This document shows positions 34,217 through 42,283 of a DNA stretch of 64,000 nt, piece after piece. Source of the DNA: Frankiales bacterium. Its GTDB lineage: Bacteria; Actinomycetota; Actinomycetes; Mycobacteriales; Jatrophihabitantaceae. The stretch lies in contig JAOPUZ010000075.1 in the NCBI GenBank assembly GCA_025966315.1, positions 1 through 64,000 of the forward strand. Direction: 5' to 3'. Position 1 is the stretch's first letter. Every line of letters starts with the position of its first letter. The notes beneath the pieces were generated by a model, which saw nothing but the letters and a program-made list of their open reading frames with translations, had not been told where the DNA came from and did not search any database. The translations under genes and the position numbers were made by a program.

Positions 34217-34229
34217 TACAGCGTATCGG
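34217..34229 (+). promoter_or_regulatory. Candidate TetR box on exporter side
   Basis: TACAGCGTATCGG; its exact reverse complement occurs at 34370-34382, 140 bases away. A 13-base exact match in inverted orientation in 331 bases is unlikely by chance. Confidence 0.5.
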
Positions 34230-34369
34230 TTTGGGAATATGGTGCTAGCAGAGCGGTGGAATGTGCATTTCACCTTACGCTACAAGCATCACGAGGCACG
34301 CTATGAAGATTGTCGTCATCAATCACCTAACCTTTGGAAGGCGTCCAGCGACGTCCGGGTGGTATGAGA

Positions 34370-34382
34370 CCGATACGCTGTA
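34370..34382 (-). promoter_or_regulatory. Candidate TetR box on regulator side
   Basis: CCGATACGCTGTA, reverse complement of the box at 34217-34229. It forms a GATACGC...GCGTATC dyad with 34399-34405, immediately before the tetR start at 34415. Confidence 0.5.
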
Positions 34383-34414
34383 GCCCGATCGAGGTAATGC
34401 GTATCCTTTTTTCC

Positions 34415-35173
34415 ATGCCTCGGTCTCAACAAGATGCCAGTCCGGCTCCCGTCTGGGCTCGCGCCGAGCCGGCCGCGAAACGCGAACCGCTGAACCGTGA
34501 CCGGGTCGTGGCCTGCGGTATCAGGATTGCCGATGCCGAGGGCCTGTCAGCGGTGTCGATGCGCCGGGTCGCGACCGAACTCGACGCGCGGACGATGAGC
34601 CTCTACCGGCACGTGCCGAGCAAGAATGATCTGCTGGATCTCATGTTCGACCAACTCGCCCGGGACGCCTCCGTCGGTGCGCAGCCATCCGATGACTGGC
34701 GTGACGGGCTGCGGGTAATCGCGCGTCGAACCCGCAAAGTCGGGCTGGCTCACCCGTGGAGCATCGACCTGCTCGGTCAGCGCGCCCAGCTTGGGCCAGG
34801 CACCATGCGCTTGCTGGACGAGTGGGTCGGCGCACTGATTGACCTACCGGTGCCCGTCACGGTGCGCTGGGCAATCGTCACCGCGGTGAACGACTACGTC
34901 GTCGGGTTCGTGGTCCGCGAGAACGCCCACCGCAAAGCCGTCCCCACCGACAAGGCGTCGGCCCGCCGGTGGCAGCGTGTGGTGGCGCGCTATCTGACCG
35001 GACTGGCGGACAGCGGCGAGTTCCCGCACATCGAAGAGCTACTGCGCAGCGGCTACGCCGGCGTGCCGGTTGACTTCGACGACGGCTTGGGCTGGCTCAT
35101 CGACAGCATCGCAACTCAGTACGGCAGTCCCGCCGGCAAACGCCGCGCTCGCCGATCGACTACCGGCCACTAA
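34415..35173 (+). CDS. TetR-family regulator with TetR_C-type effector domain
   Basis: 252 residues from ATG 34415; upstream in-frame ATGs (34397, 34334) lie in the operator region. The HTH is REPLNRDRVVACGIRIADAE with SMRRVATELDARTMSLYRHV (about 25-70), where MSLYRHVPSKNDLLDLM is typical of TetR/TetR_C class proteins that control drug exporters. The C-terminal domain (about 85-235) is helical with VRWAIVTAVNDYVVGFVVRE. Divergent from the DrrAB-like exporter, its presumed target. It ends in a basic tail. Confidence 0.93.
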   Translation: MPRSQQDASPAPVWARAEPAAKREPLNRDRVVACGIRIADAEGLSAVSMRRVATELDARTMSLYRHVPSKNDLLDLMFDQLARDASVGAQPSDDWRDGLRVIARRTRKVGLAHPWSIDLLGQRAQLGPGTMRLLDEWVGALIDLPVPVTVRWAIVTAVNDYVVGFVVRENAHRKAVPTDKASARRWQRVVARYLTGLADSGEFPHIEELLRSGYAGVPVDFDDGLGWLIDSIATQYGSPAGKRRARRSTTGH

Positions 35174-36084
35174 CCCGTAAGCCTGCCACCTCGACCTCGG
35201 CGATGTCTTTCGTGACTACAGCAATCGAGACAATCGATGATCGATCAGCTTTGCGTTCTAACTGGCGACCGCCTGGCTGGACGAGTGACGGCGGCGACGG
35301 GGGCACTGCGCTTCGTGTATGACGACGAATATCGCCAACGCGCGGGGCCGACGCCGCTGTCAGTATCAATGCCCCGGTATCTGATGCAAAAGTCGGGAAC
35401 AGACTTCGGGATTTGAAGCAGGATGACACTGCCTGATGACCTCGCGTTCGCCAGACAGGTGGCTCCGGGTCAGTACGGAACTTGGCTTCCCGGTAGACGT
35501 GGTCATTGAGCAAACATAGGCATTGATAGATCGACTCCCGGATGCTTTTGCCGACACCGCTCGGGACCGCTCTATGGCCCAGCTGAAATAGACGATGCGT
35601 GGCAGGCTCGTCGAGGCGGTCGCAGATCGCATTCGGAAGTCAACGGCCGAAACAATCGGACTTGTGTAGCCCGCTACAGCATCGCGTCCGGCGGGGTCCG
35701 GCGATGTTGCGGCTGATCTGGTAGCGCCATAGCCGGCGCCGCACCATGCCATGCTCTACGCCGCGCGTGGAGTGGATCTCGCCGTGCTGGGCTGACGCCG
35801 CCAGCGGAAGAGGACGCGACATTGACGGTGATCTTGCTCGACGATCGTGGCGCGCGGCCGATTCGCGAGGTTCGGTTGTGACCACGTTGGAGCCGCCGAT
35901 TCTTGATGCAGTGAACGAGAGCGTTCCATAGCGAGCGAGAGCACGCGAATGGAACGGGACTCGACTACCGGGGCTGCCGTCGCAGGGCGCTGCGCGCCGG
36001 CATTTTCGCACGACAACATGCCGGTGAACGACGGGCTGGCCGCTGGCCAGTTCGATGACGAGTTTGGCACCGTAACCTGGCGGC
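35174..36084. other. Long intergenic region containing hipA remnants
   Basis: About 910 bases between tetR and ftsH. Two fragments of a HipA-type toxin lie at 35237-35416 and 35529-35669. From 35670 to 36084 I see no convincing coding frame and no repeat; the last 150 bases presumably hold the ftsH promoter. Confidence 0.5.
35237..35669 (+). pseudogene. hipA toxin kinase remnant
   Basis: ATG 35237 opens a 59-residue frame (MIDQLCVLTGDRLAGRVTAA, then LRFVYDDEYRQRAGPTPLSV, then SMPRY) matching the HipA N-terminal subdomain, in which the PLSLSMP motif is characteristic. It stops at 35416. At 35529-35669 a second frame, DRLPDAFADTARDRSMAQLK, an in-frame TAG, then RGRLVEAVADRIRKS, resembles the C-terminal helices of HipA. 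The whole kinase core (about 300 residues) is missing. The C-terminal assignment is weaker than the N-terminal one. No intact hipB antitoxin is adjacent. Confidence 0.55.
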
Positions 36085-37986
36085 ATGACAGTCAATGCGC
36101 GTTCCGGGCCGCCGCGCGATCGTCCGACCAAGCCCGCTCCGAATCCGCCACCGTCCTGGCGGCGGTATCTGATTCCAATTGGCCTGGTGGCGACGCTGCT
36201 GCTGCTGTTCCTGCCTGGCATGGTGAGCAAATCGCCGACGGCGGTCGACTACGGCACCTTGACGCAGCAGGTAACCCAGAAAGACGTGGACACCCTGACG
36301 CTGGCCGCCGATGGTGCGATCACCGGCAAGTACCGTTCGACGTTTCAAAAGGGCGAGGCTTTCACGTCCCAATATCCGACCGGTGCGGGCGGTGTCGACC
36401 AGGCATTCCTGACTCAGGTGACCAATCCGGCCGTGGTGCCGAATTTCAAAGCGACCGGAGCCAGCAGTTCCTTCCTGGGCACGTTGCTGTCCTTGCTGCC
36501 CTTATTGCTGTTCATTGGGTATTTCGTCTATATCGGCCGGGCCTCGCGTCGCGGCATGGGTGCCCTTGGCGGCCTGGGTGGGATCACCGGCGTCGGCAAA
36601 TCCAAAGCTCAGCTCATCGACACCGATCGGCCCAAGACAACCTTCGCCGACGTTGCCGGGTACGAGGGGGTCAAGCGCGATATCAGCGAAGTCGTCGACT
36701 TCCTGCGTCATCCCGATAAGTACGCAGCCGCTGGTGCGGTCGGTCCCAAAGGCGTGCTGATGGCCGGGCCGCCCGGCACCGGTAAGACGCTGCTGGCCCG
36801 TGCGGTGGCGGGCGAGGCCAACGTGCCCTTCCTGTCGGTCACCGGGTCCTCATTCGTCGAGATGTTCGTCGGTGTCGGCGCTTCGCGGGTTCGTGATCTC
36901 TTTGTTCAGGCGCGCAAACTGGCGCCCTCGATCATCTTCATCGACGAGATCGATGCCATCGGCCAGCGCCGCGGAACCGGAATCGGCGGCAACGACGAAC
37001 GCGAGCAGACACTGAACCAGTTGCTGGCCGAGATGGACGGATTCGACCCGTCCACCGACGTGGTGATCATCGCGGCCACCAACCGTCCCGAAACGCTCGA
37101 CGCCGCCCTGCTGCGCCCCGGCCGTTTCGACCGTCAAGTCGCGGTGCCCTTGCCGACGCAGGGTGAACGTAGCGCCATCCTGGCCGTGCACGCACGGGAC
37201 AAACACATCGGGGCCGACGTGGACTTCGCGGTCACCGCGCGCTCGACGCCTGGATTTTCCGGCGCGGATCTTGCCAACCTGCTCAACGAGGCGGCGATCG
37301 TGGCCGTCCGCGATGGGCGCGCCGAACTGAAGTCGACGGACCTTTCGCAGGCGCGAGACCGGATCCTGCTCGGCCAGCGGCAAGGATCGAACTTCCTGCT
37401 GGACCGGGAGAAGCGCAACGTCGCTGTGCACGAGTCTGGTCACGCGCTGGTGGCAGCGCTGTCACCGGTGGCGGATCCGGTCGACAAGGTGACCATTCTG
37501 CCCAGCGGCATGGCCCTCGGGGTCACCGAGCAACTCCCGCTGGATGAGCGTCACCTCTACACGATGGAGGAGATGACGACGTCGCTGGCCGTACGGCTCG
37601 GTGGCCGGGCCGCGGAGCTGGTGGTGTTCGGTGAGGGGTCGACCGGCGCGTCCAGTGATCTGTCCAGCGCTACCGAACTGGCCACCCGGATGGTGCGCGA
37701 GTTCGGGCTGTCCGATGCGCTCGGACCGGTCGGTTATTCCAACGACTCGCCCCAATATCTGGGCGGCCAGCAGTTGTCCGAGCGTGTCTACAGCGAAGCC
37801 ACCCAGCGGGTGGTCGACACCGAGGTGTCGCGCCTGTTGCGCGAGGCCGAGACCAGTGCCGTCGACCTGCTGACCGTCTATCGCGACGCTCTCGACTCGC
37901 TCAGCCAGGAGTTGCTGGAGAAGGAGACGGTGGACGGGGACGTCGTTCGAGCTATCGCGCACCGTGCCATGGCCGCTAAGTCGTAG
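36085..37986 (+). CDS. ftsH: ATP-dependent zinc metalloprotease FtsH (probable second copy)
   Basis: 633 residues. TM1 at about 29-46 ([18 protein letters not shown]), a periplasmic domain to about 130, and TM2 at about 133-152. The AAA domain has Walker A GPPGTGKT (about 228), Walker [13 protein letters not shown] and [23 protein letters not shown]. Zinc motif HESGH at about 449 (canonical HEAGH with Ser for Ala) and a second-ligand region [13 protein letters not shown]. It degrades membrane and soluble proteins in the membrane as a hexamer. It lacks the long acidic C-terminal tail common in actinobacterial housekeeping FtsH and is isolated from folE/folP, so it is probably an accessory copy. 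Confidence 0.94.
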   Translation: MTVNARSGPPRDRPTKPAPNPPPSWRRYLIPIGLVATLLLLFLPGMVSKSPTAVDYGTLTQQVTQKDVDTLTLAADGAITGKYRSTFQKGEAFTSQYPTGAGGVDQAFLTQVTNPAVVPNFKATGASSSFLGTLLSLLPLLLFIGYFVYIGRASRRGMGALGGLGGITGVGKSKAQLIDTDRPKTTFADVAGYEGVKRDISEVVDFLRHPDKYAAAGAVGPKGVLMAGPPGTGKTLLARAVAGEANVPFLSVTGSSFVEMFVGVGASRVRDLFVQARKLAPSIIFIDEIDAIGQRRGTGIGGNDEREQTLNQLLAEMDGFDPSTDVVIIAATNRPETLDAALLRPGRFDRQVAVPLPTQGERSAILAVHARDKHIGADVDFAVTARSTPGFSGADLANLLNEAAIVAVRDGRAELKSTDLSQARDRILLGQRQGSNFLLDREKRNVAVHESGHALVAALSPVADPVDKVTILPSGMALGVTEQLPLDERHLYTMEEMTTSLAVRLGGRAAELVVFGEGSTGASSDLSSATELATRMVREFGLSDALGPVGYSNDSPQYLGGQQLSERVYSEATQRVVDTEVSRLLREAETSAVDLLTVYRDALDSLSQELLEKETVDGDVVRAIAHRAMAAKS

Positions 37987-38036
37987 CTGCTGGCCGACCC
38001 GGGGCTGCGCACAGTGGCTTGGGTAAAGTCACATTG

Positions 38037-38789
38037 GTGACATCTGAGCAACCTCAGCCGATTTCTGCCGCCCTCGTATCGGCGTTCGCGCCCAGCGGCA
38101 CGTTGCGGGCCGCGATCAACGTCGGTAATCCGATTCTCGCCAACACCGACTCAGCCACCGGCGAACCGGTCGGCGTCTCGGTCGATCTCGCACGGGAGTT
38201 CGCGCGCCGGCTCGGAGTGCCGAGCGAGCTCATCGTCTTCGAGAAGGCGTCCCTTTCGGTCGACGCGTTGCGCAGCGAGCAAGCGGACATCGGCTTCTTC
38301 GCTATCGACCCCGCCCGCAGTGATGGGCTGCTGTTCACCGCGCCGTACGTACTGATCGAAGGCAGCTACCTCGTCCTCGAATCGTCGGCGTTGACCGACA
38401 ACGGGCAGGTCGATCGCCGCGGGCACCGTATTTCGGTCGGTTCGGGCAGCGCCTACGACCTGTTTCTCACCCGCGAGATCGAGCAGGCCGAGATCGTCCG
38501 GCTGCAAGGTGCCGAACCGGCGCTGGCCGCGCTCCGCGTCGGCGAGGTCGAGGTGGCGGCCGGCATTCGTCAGGTGCTCGAAGCGGAAGCGCAGCGCGAG
38601 CCGGGAGTTCGAGTGCTGCCCGGACGTTTCATGGTCATCCAGCAGGCGATGGGCACCCCGGCCAGCCGAGGGAGTCAGGCGCAACACCTGCTGGCCGAGT
38701 TCGTCGAAGAGATGAAGACCAGCGCATTCGTGGCCGACGCATTGAATCGTCACCACATCGATGGCGCCGTCGTGGCACCGCCCGGGTGA
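38037..38789 (+). CDS. Solute-binding-protein family 3 domain without signal peptide
   Basis: 250 residues from GTG 38037; TTG 38019 is an alternative. TAAAGT seven bases upstream of the GTG suggests a leaderless transcript. Bacterial amino-acid-binding fold: GTLRAAINVGNPILA, EPVGVSVDLAREFARRLGVP and QADIGFFAIDPARSDGLLFT correspond to the SBP_bac_3 lobe 1 pattern. There is no signal peptide, lipobox or membrane helix and no ABC genes nearby, so it should be cytoplasmic. It may act as a small-molecule sensor or an enzyme such as a cyclohexadienyl dehydratase-like protein rather than in transport. Confidence 0.85.
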   Translation: MTSEQPQPISAALVSAFAPSGTLRAAINVGNPILANTDSATGEPVGVSVDLAREFARRLGVPSELIVFEKASLSVDALRSEQADIGFFAIDPARSDGLLFTAPYVLIEGSYLVLESSALTDNGQVDRRGHRISVGSGSAYDLFLTREIEQAEIVRLQGAEPALAALRVGEVEVAAGIRQVLEAEAQREPGVRVLPGRFMVIQQAMGTPASRGSQAQHLLAEFVEEMKTSAFVADALNRHHIDGAVVAPPG

Positions 38790-38872
38790 CCAGCCAGGCT
38801 CGCGGGCCGCAACTGGTCACGCGGAGCAGCACCGATTCCTGGTTCGTCGACCAGCGCTGATGTGAGCCGCCG

Positions 38873-39290
38873 TCAGACGACCCGGATGCGCACCGTCAGC
38901 AGCTTGTGACCAATCATGACGCCGAGGTTCCAGAAGCGATGGCTCTGCAGCGACCGGGTCATCGTGGCCCCGAGGGTCCAGCGTTGTTTGCCGGCGGCGT
39001 GGAATGCCAGGTCCTTCACGGTTGGCTTCCCCGGGCAGACCGCGGTGTCGTAGTAGGTCGGCGCGGGTCAGCGGGCAAGACGCGAGCCCCGACAGGCTGT
39101 CGCGCCCGGCGCAGTGCGCGCCCGGCGCACTGCCGTTGTAGACGGCTGGGTTGCGGACGCCGGTGACCTTCACCGTCGGCCCCGTCCGGTCTATGTTGAT
39201 GCCGCGCAACGTCACGGTCGCGACGCCGCCGTTCGTGGCCGCGATGGTGCGGCTGACTGACTGCCCGGCGCCGTTACGACCGAGCTGCAC
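38873..39290 (-). pseudogene. Fragment of a secreted Ig-like-repeat protein
   Basis: The frame from 39290 carries an Ig-like repeat (GVATVTLRGINIDRTGPTVK, AVYNGSAPGAHCAGRDSLSG, LASCPLT), but no signal peptide or upstream repeats. After a one-frame change at about 39060 the sequence continues with YYDTAVCPGKPTVKDLAFHA and ends in LGVMIGHKLLTVRIRVV, TGA 38873-38875. Both truncation and frame change indicate a decayed 3' end of a larger wall or secreted protein. It lies directly downstream of the GAF-ANTAR gene on the same strand. Confidence 0.6.
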
Positions 39291-39349
39291 CGGGGATGTA
39301 TGCGTTTGGGATGGTGTGTCAGTAGGAACGGCAGCAGCGGCCGCTCGTG

Positions 39350-40054
39350 CTACGGACGTCCGACGTCTAGCTCACCGGTGTCGGCGACGGTCTGTGCGAT
39401 CGTCGCGAGCCGCTGGTGCGTATGTTGGCTGGCGATCCGCAGCAATCCGAAAGCGTCGTCCCGGGTGATCGTGTGTCGGATCATCAGGATGCCCAGTGCC
39501 ACGCCGATCGTCCGGTTGCTTTCCAACGCCTTGCGCAGGTTCTCGTTCTCGTCACGATGACGGGCATTCTCCAGCGCGACGGCGACATGGGCGGCCAGCA
39601 CGTCGAGGGTCGATTCGCTCAGCGCACTGAACGCGCCGGGCTTACGGCTGTACAGATTCAACGCGCCAAGAACGTTGTCCTCTTCCAGGAACAACCGATG
39701 CGACAACATGCTGGCCACACCGGTCTGCTCGGCAGCCAACCGACCGAAGATCGGCCACCGATCGTCGGTACCGACATGATCGGACCGGCGAACATGCGTG
39801 CCGTCAATGGAATCCACGCACGGCCCTTCCCCGATCCGGTACTGAATCTCATCAACCTGAATGGGAAATTCGTCGGTCGCGGCCACCGTCTCGTACTTGC
39901 CCTCGCCACGTTTGATCGTGATCCCGGCGGACTGCGCGCCCTCGACGGTCAGGACGGCACGACTGACGATGGTCGCCAAGGTCGCGTCGAGACTGGGTTG
40001 GACGGCCAGCGCACGTGCCAGCGCAGCAAAATCTTCGGCGAGGTCCTTCGGCAT
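39350..40054 (-). CDS. GAF and ANTAR domain protein (RNA-binding antiterminator)
   Basis: 234 residues. The GAF domain (about 20-165) includes YRIGEGPCVDSIDGTHVRRS and VLGALNLYSRKPGAFSALSE. The ANTAR domain (about 170-225) includes LESNRTIGVALGILMIRHTI and DDAFGLLRIASQHTHQRLAT, with the AxGilM core. ANTAR proteins bind twin hairpins in nascent RNA to prevent termination; GAF would sense a ligand. GGGGAG lies five bases before the ATG. A monocistronic gene with a short upstream region. The RNA targets are not visible here. Confidence 0.94.
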   Translation of the reverse strand: MPKDLAEDFAALARALAVQPSLDATLATIVSRAVLTVEGAQSAGITIKRGEGKYETVAATDEFPIQVDEIQYRIGEGPCVDSIDGTHVRRSDHVGTDDRWPIFGRLAAEQTGVASMLSHRLFLEEDNVLGALNLYSRKPGAFSALSESTLDVLAAHVAVALENARHRDENENLRKALESNRTIGVALGILMIRHTITRDDAFGLLRIASQHTHQRLATIAQTVADTGELDVGRP

Positions 40055-40178
40055 TCGTGCTCCCCAAAAAGGGGCTGTATTGGCCGTCAGACCGTAAGTC
40101 CAAAAGCGTTCACACAGCGTGTAGGCGCCGTGTTCTCGACGTTGCCGTCACGTTACATGATGATGCTGCCGGTGATCT

Positions 40179-40571
40179 CTAGTCGTGTTCCTTGCGCTGA
40201 AGCTGGCGGGCCAGTTCGGCCTTGTTCATTCGCGAATAGCCATGGATGCCCGCCTTCTTGGCGCGGGTGACCAGTTCGTCCCGGGTATTTCCGTTGACGT
40301 CGACGCCACCGTACGTCTCGCCCTTACCTTCGCGCTTTTGCTTTGCCGGCATGGACGAGCGTGGGTCTGACGGGCCGGTTTCGTCTTTCAGCTCCCAGTG
40401 ATCGCCTTTCTTCTCTGCGACATTCTTGACCGAGCTCCACGCGGTGCGATGGGCCCGCGCTTCGTCGTGATACTCGTTCTCCGCGCTTTCCAGCGTCTTT
40501 TCGTAGGTGTGCTCGATCTTGGGGGCGGATCGCTTCAAGGTGCTCGGGACGGTTGGGCGGTCCTCAGGCAT
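40179..40571 (-). CDS. ChaB-family protein with C-terminal Rho-N/SAP-like helix
   Basis: 130 residues from ATG 40571 (GAGGAG seven bases upstream). The ChaB domain at about 1-70 has STLKRSAPKIEHTYEKTLES, AHRTAWSSVKNVAEKKGDHW and WELKD. The C-terminal segment RDELVTRAKKAGIHGYSRMN followed by KAELARQLQ resembles the helix-extended-loop-helix of Rho_N/SAP nucleic-acid-binding modules. ChaB is named for the cation transport regulator of E. coli but is often a stress protein in actinobacteria. The upstream region contains a 26-bp tandem duplication. Confidence 0.88.
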   Translation of the reverse strand: MPEDRPTVPSTLKRSAPKIEHTYEKTLESAENEYHDEARAHRTAWSSVKNVAEKKGDHWELKDETGPSDPRSSMPAKQKREGKGETYGGVDVNGNTRDELVTRAKKAGIHGYSRMNKAELARQLQRKEHD

Positions 40572-40618
40572 GTCGCTGCTCCTCGCTTCCGGCGCCCGCG
40601 CGACCCGCAGGCCCTTTT

Positions 40619-40670
40619 GGTCGATGGCTGGTGACGCTACGTTGGGTCGATGGCTGGTGACGCTACGTTC
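40619..40670. repeat. 26-bp tandem duplication upstream of chaB gene
   Basis: GGTCGATGGCTGGTGACGCT plus ACGTTG (26 bp) occurs twice in direct succession, the second copy differing only at its last base. It begins 48 bases upstream of the chaB start on the opposite strand, so it may duplicate a promoter or operator. Confidence 0.85.
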
Positions 40671-40815
40671 GCGTCGCGAGCTACTGGCTGAGCCTTGTTC
40701 CACCATACGGTTTGCTACCGGCGCGAACGTGTCAGCTCACCAGCCTGATTCGCCCTATTCGTCCTATTCTCACATCGCTATGACGTCATGTAAGTAGGAC
40801 TTTCGGGCGAAGCGA

Positions 40816-40836
40816 CTCCTACATTGTTTGTAGGAG
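40816..40836. promoter_or_regulatory. 8-bp hairpin upstream of DUF6458 gene
   Basis: CTCCTACA, five bases, TGTAGGAG. The palindrome ATGACGTCAT at 40781-40790 lies 25 bases before it. Either could bind a regulator of the DUF6458 or chaB gene. Confidence 0.45.
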
Positions 40837-40953
40837 CCGTGTATGGTTTCGTAGCAGCGAGCGCCAGCAGTGCCGCGCGCGGGGGCGCTCTCGCTTGCTG
40901 AGGGTGAGGCGGACCGAAGCAGCCGGTCGGCTCGACGAGACTTGGAACCGATC

Positions 40954-41184
40954 ATGACGTTTGGAGCCAGTTTTCTGCTGATTGCGGTCGGCGCGATTCT
41001 CAAATTCGCGGTGACCGACAACGTGAACGGGATCGACTTGGGCATGGTCGGCGTGATCCTGATGATCGTCGGCGCCGCCGGACTACTGCTCTCCCTTATC
41101 CTCATGACGACGCGTAGGCGCACTGACGTCATCACCCGGCCGGGGCGCACGACGTACGTGGAACCCAACGATCCTCAGGTCTGA
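40954..41184 (+). CDS. DUF6458-type two-helix membrane protein
   Basis: 76 residues. The first membrane helix (FGASFLLIAVGAILKFAV) is followed by NVNGIDLGMVGVILMIVGAA with LLLSLILM as the second, and a short basic cytoplasmic tail RRRTDVI. This matches the small actinobacterial family DUF6458 of unknown function. ATG 40954 was chosen because the hydrophobic N-terminus starts there; the upstream frame is Arg/Ala-rich and unlike the family. It appears monocistronic. Confidence 0.8.
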   Translation: MTFGASFLLIAVGAILKFAVTDNVNGIDLGMVGVILMIVGAAGLLLSLILMTTRRRTDVITRPGRTTYVEPNDPQV

Positions 41185-41472
41185 CCGGCTATGGCGGTGC
41201 GCTGACCCGGTAACGTCGCGCGATCCACCCGCTGGGCGTTACCGTCTGAATGCCCGGATAGGACGCGGTTTCAGCGCCGATGTGTCCGGTGCTCACGACG
41301 AGGCCCTTACATCGCCGAGTCGTGGTCAGGGCTTTCCGCTTCGACACCGCGCTCGGTGCGGATCGGCAGCGCCGACGCCGAGCTCCGGCTAGGTAAGGGA
41401 CCCGAGGCCGGAAAGCTGATTTAATCGCTCAGGACCGAGCAGGGTAGGAGCAACACAAAGGAGTCGTCGAGC

Positions 41473-42282
41473 ATGGTCCGAGTCACGACATCGGCGCGAG
41501 AGGCCTCCGACAGCCCAGCCATGGCGGCAGCGGCTCGGTTCGGATTGGCCGCGCGTGCCTTCGTCTATCTGGTGATCGGATGGCTGGCCATTCAGATCGC
41601 GCTGGGTCACCGCACTCAGCAGGCGAACCAGAAGGGCGCGCTGGCCGAGGTCGCGGGCCATTCCTACGGCACGGTGCTGCTCTGGATCCTCGGATTGGGG
41701 TTTGCCTGCTATGCCCTGTGGAGGCTGTCCGAAGCCGCCTTCGGGGTAGCAGGCGAAGGCAGAAAGGCCGGCCCGAGGGTGCAGTCCCTGGTGCGCGGGA
41801 TCATCTACGCGGCGCTGTGCGTGACCACGTTCGTGTTCATTGCCGGTGGCGCTCGGCGAGGCCAGGCCCAGCAACAGCAAACCGCGACGGCGAAGGTGAT
41901 GAAACACGGCTACGGGCGCTGGCTCGTCGGTCTCGTCGGGATCATCGTGGTGGTCGTCGGCGTGATGATGATTGTCGAAGGCGTGACGAAGAAGTTCGAG
42001 AAGCAGCTGCGCATGAATGAGCTGCACGGGACGGTGCGCAAGGTTGTCGTCCGGCTCGGTGTTGTCGGCACGATTGCTCGGGGCATTGTCTTCGCAATTG
42101 CGGGAGCACTGGTGGTCGACGCGGCGGTAACGTACGACGCGACCAAATCGACCGGACTGGACGGCGCGCTGCGCACGCTGGCCAACCAGGCTTACGGGCC
42201 ATGGCTACTCGGACTTCTCGCCGTCGGCCTGATCGTCTTCGGGATATACGGCTTTGCCGCAGCCCGGTGGGCGAAGACCTGA
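41473..42282 (+). CDS. DUF1206 membrane protein
   Basis: 269 residues with six membrane helices arranged as three two-helix repeats. Each repeat contains a related pattern: GLAARAFVYLVIGWLAIQIA (about 24), VQSLVRGIIYAALCVTTFVF (about 103) and RLGVVGTIARGIVFAIAGAL (about 192), followed by GYGRWLVGLVG or AYGPWLLGLLAVGL. This threefold DUF1206 repeat is common in actinobacteria and of unknown function. AAAGGAG lies nine bases before the ATG. The phospholipase D-like gene starts one base after its stop, so the two are co-translated. Confidence 0.92.
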   Translation: MVRVTTSAREASDSPAMAAAARFGLAARAFVYLVIGWLAIQIALGHRTQQANQKGALAEVAGHSYGTVLLWILGLGFACYALWRLSEAAFGVAGEGRKAGPRVQSLVRGIIYAALCVTTFVFIAGGARRGQAQQQQTATAKVMKHGYGRWLVGLVGIIVVVVGVMMIVEGVTKKFEKQLRMNELHGTVRKVVVRLGVVGTIARGIVFAIAGALVVDAAVTYDATKSTGLDGALRTLANQAYGPWLLGLLAVGLIVFGIYGFAAARWAKT

Positions 42283-42283
42283 T

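Larger units (their letters stand above)
34084..34414. other. Regulatory region between ABC exporter and TetR gene
   Basis: 331 bases, clearly lower in GC than the flanking genes. It contains a perfect 13-base inverted pair TACAGCGTATCGG (34217-34229) and CCGATACGCTGTA (34370-34382), plus partial boxes AATACGC near 34160 and GCGTATC at 34399-34405. This layout fits two operators governing two divergent promoters. No coding frame is evident. Confidence 0.55.
40572..40953. other. Divergent intergenic region between chaB and DUF6458 genes
   Basis: About 380 bases. It contains the 26-bp tandem duplication (40619-40670), the palindrome ATGACGTCAT (40781-40790) and a hairpin CTCCTACA-TTGTT-TGTAGGAG (40816-40836). 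The central part is lower in GC than the flanks. No coding frame is convincing. Confidence 0.5.

Noticed and set aside
35366-35752. 128-codon minus-strand frame in the hipA remnant gap
   Set aside because: Antisense to the hipA-like segments, Ser/Arg-rich and without a start signal or family pattern.
41389-42027. 212-codon minus-strand frame
   Set aside because: Antisense to the DUF1206 gene; His/Asp/Gln-rich composition from reversed codons, no motif.
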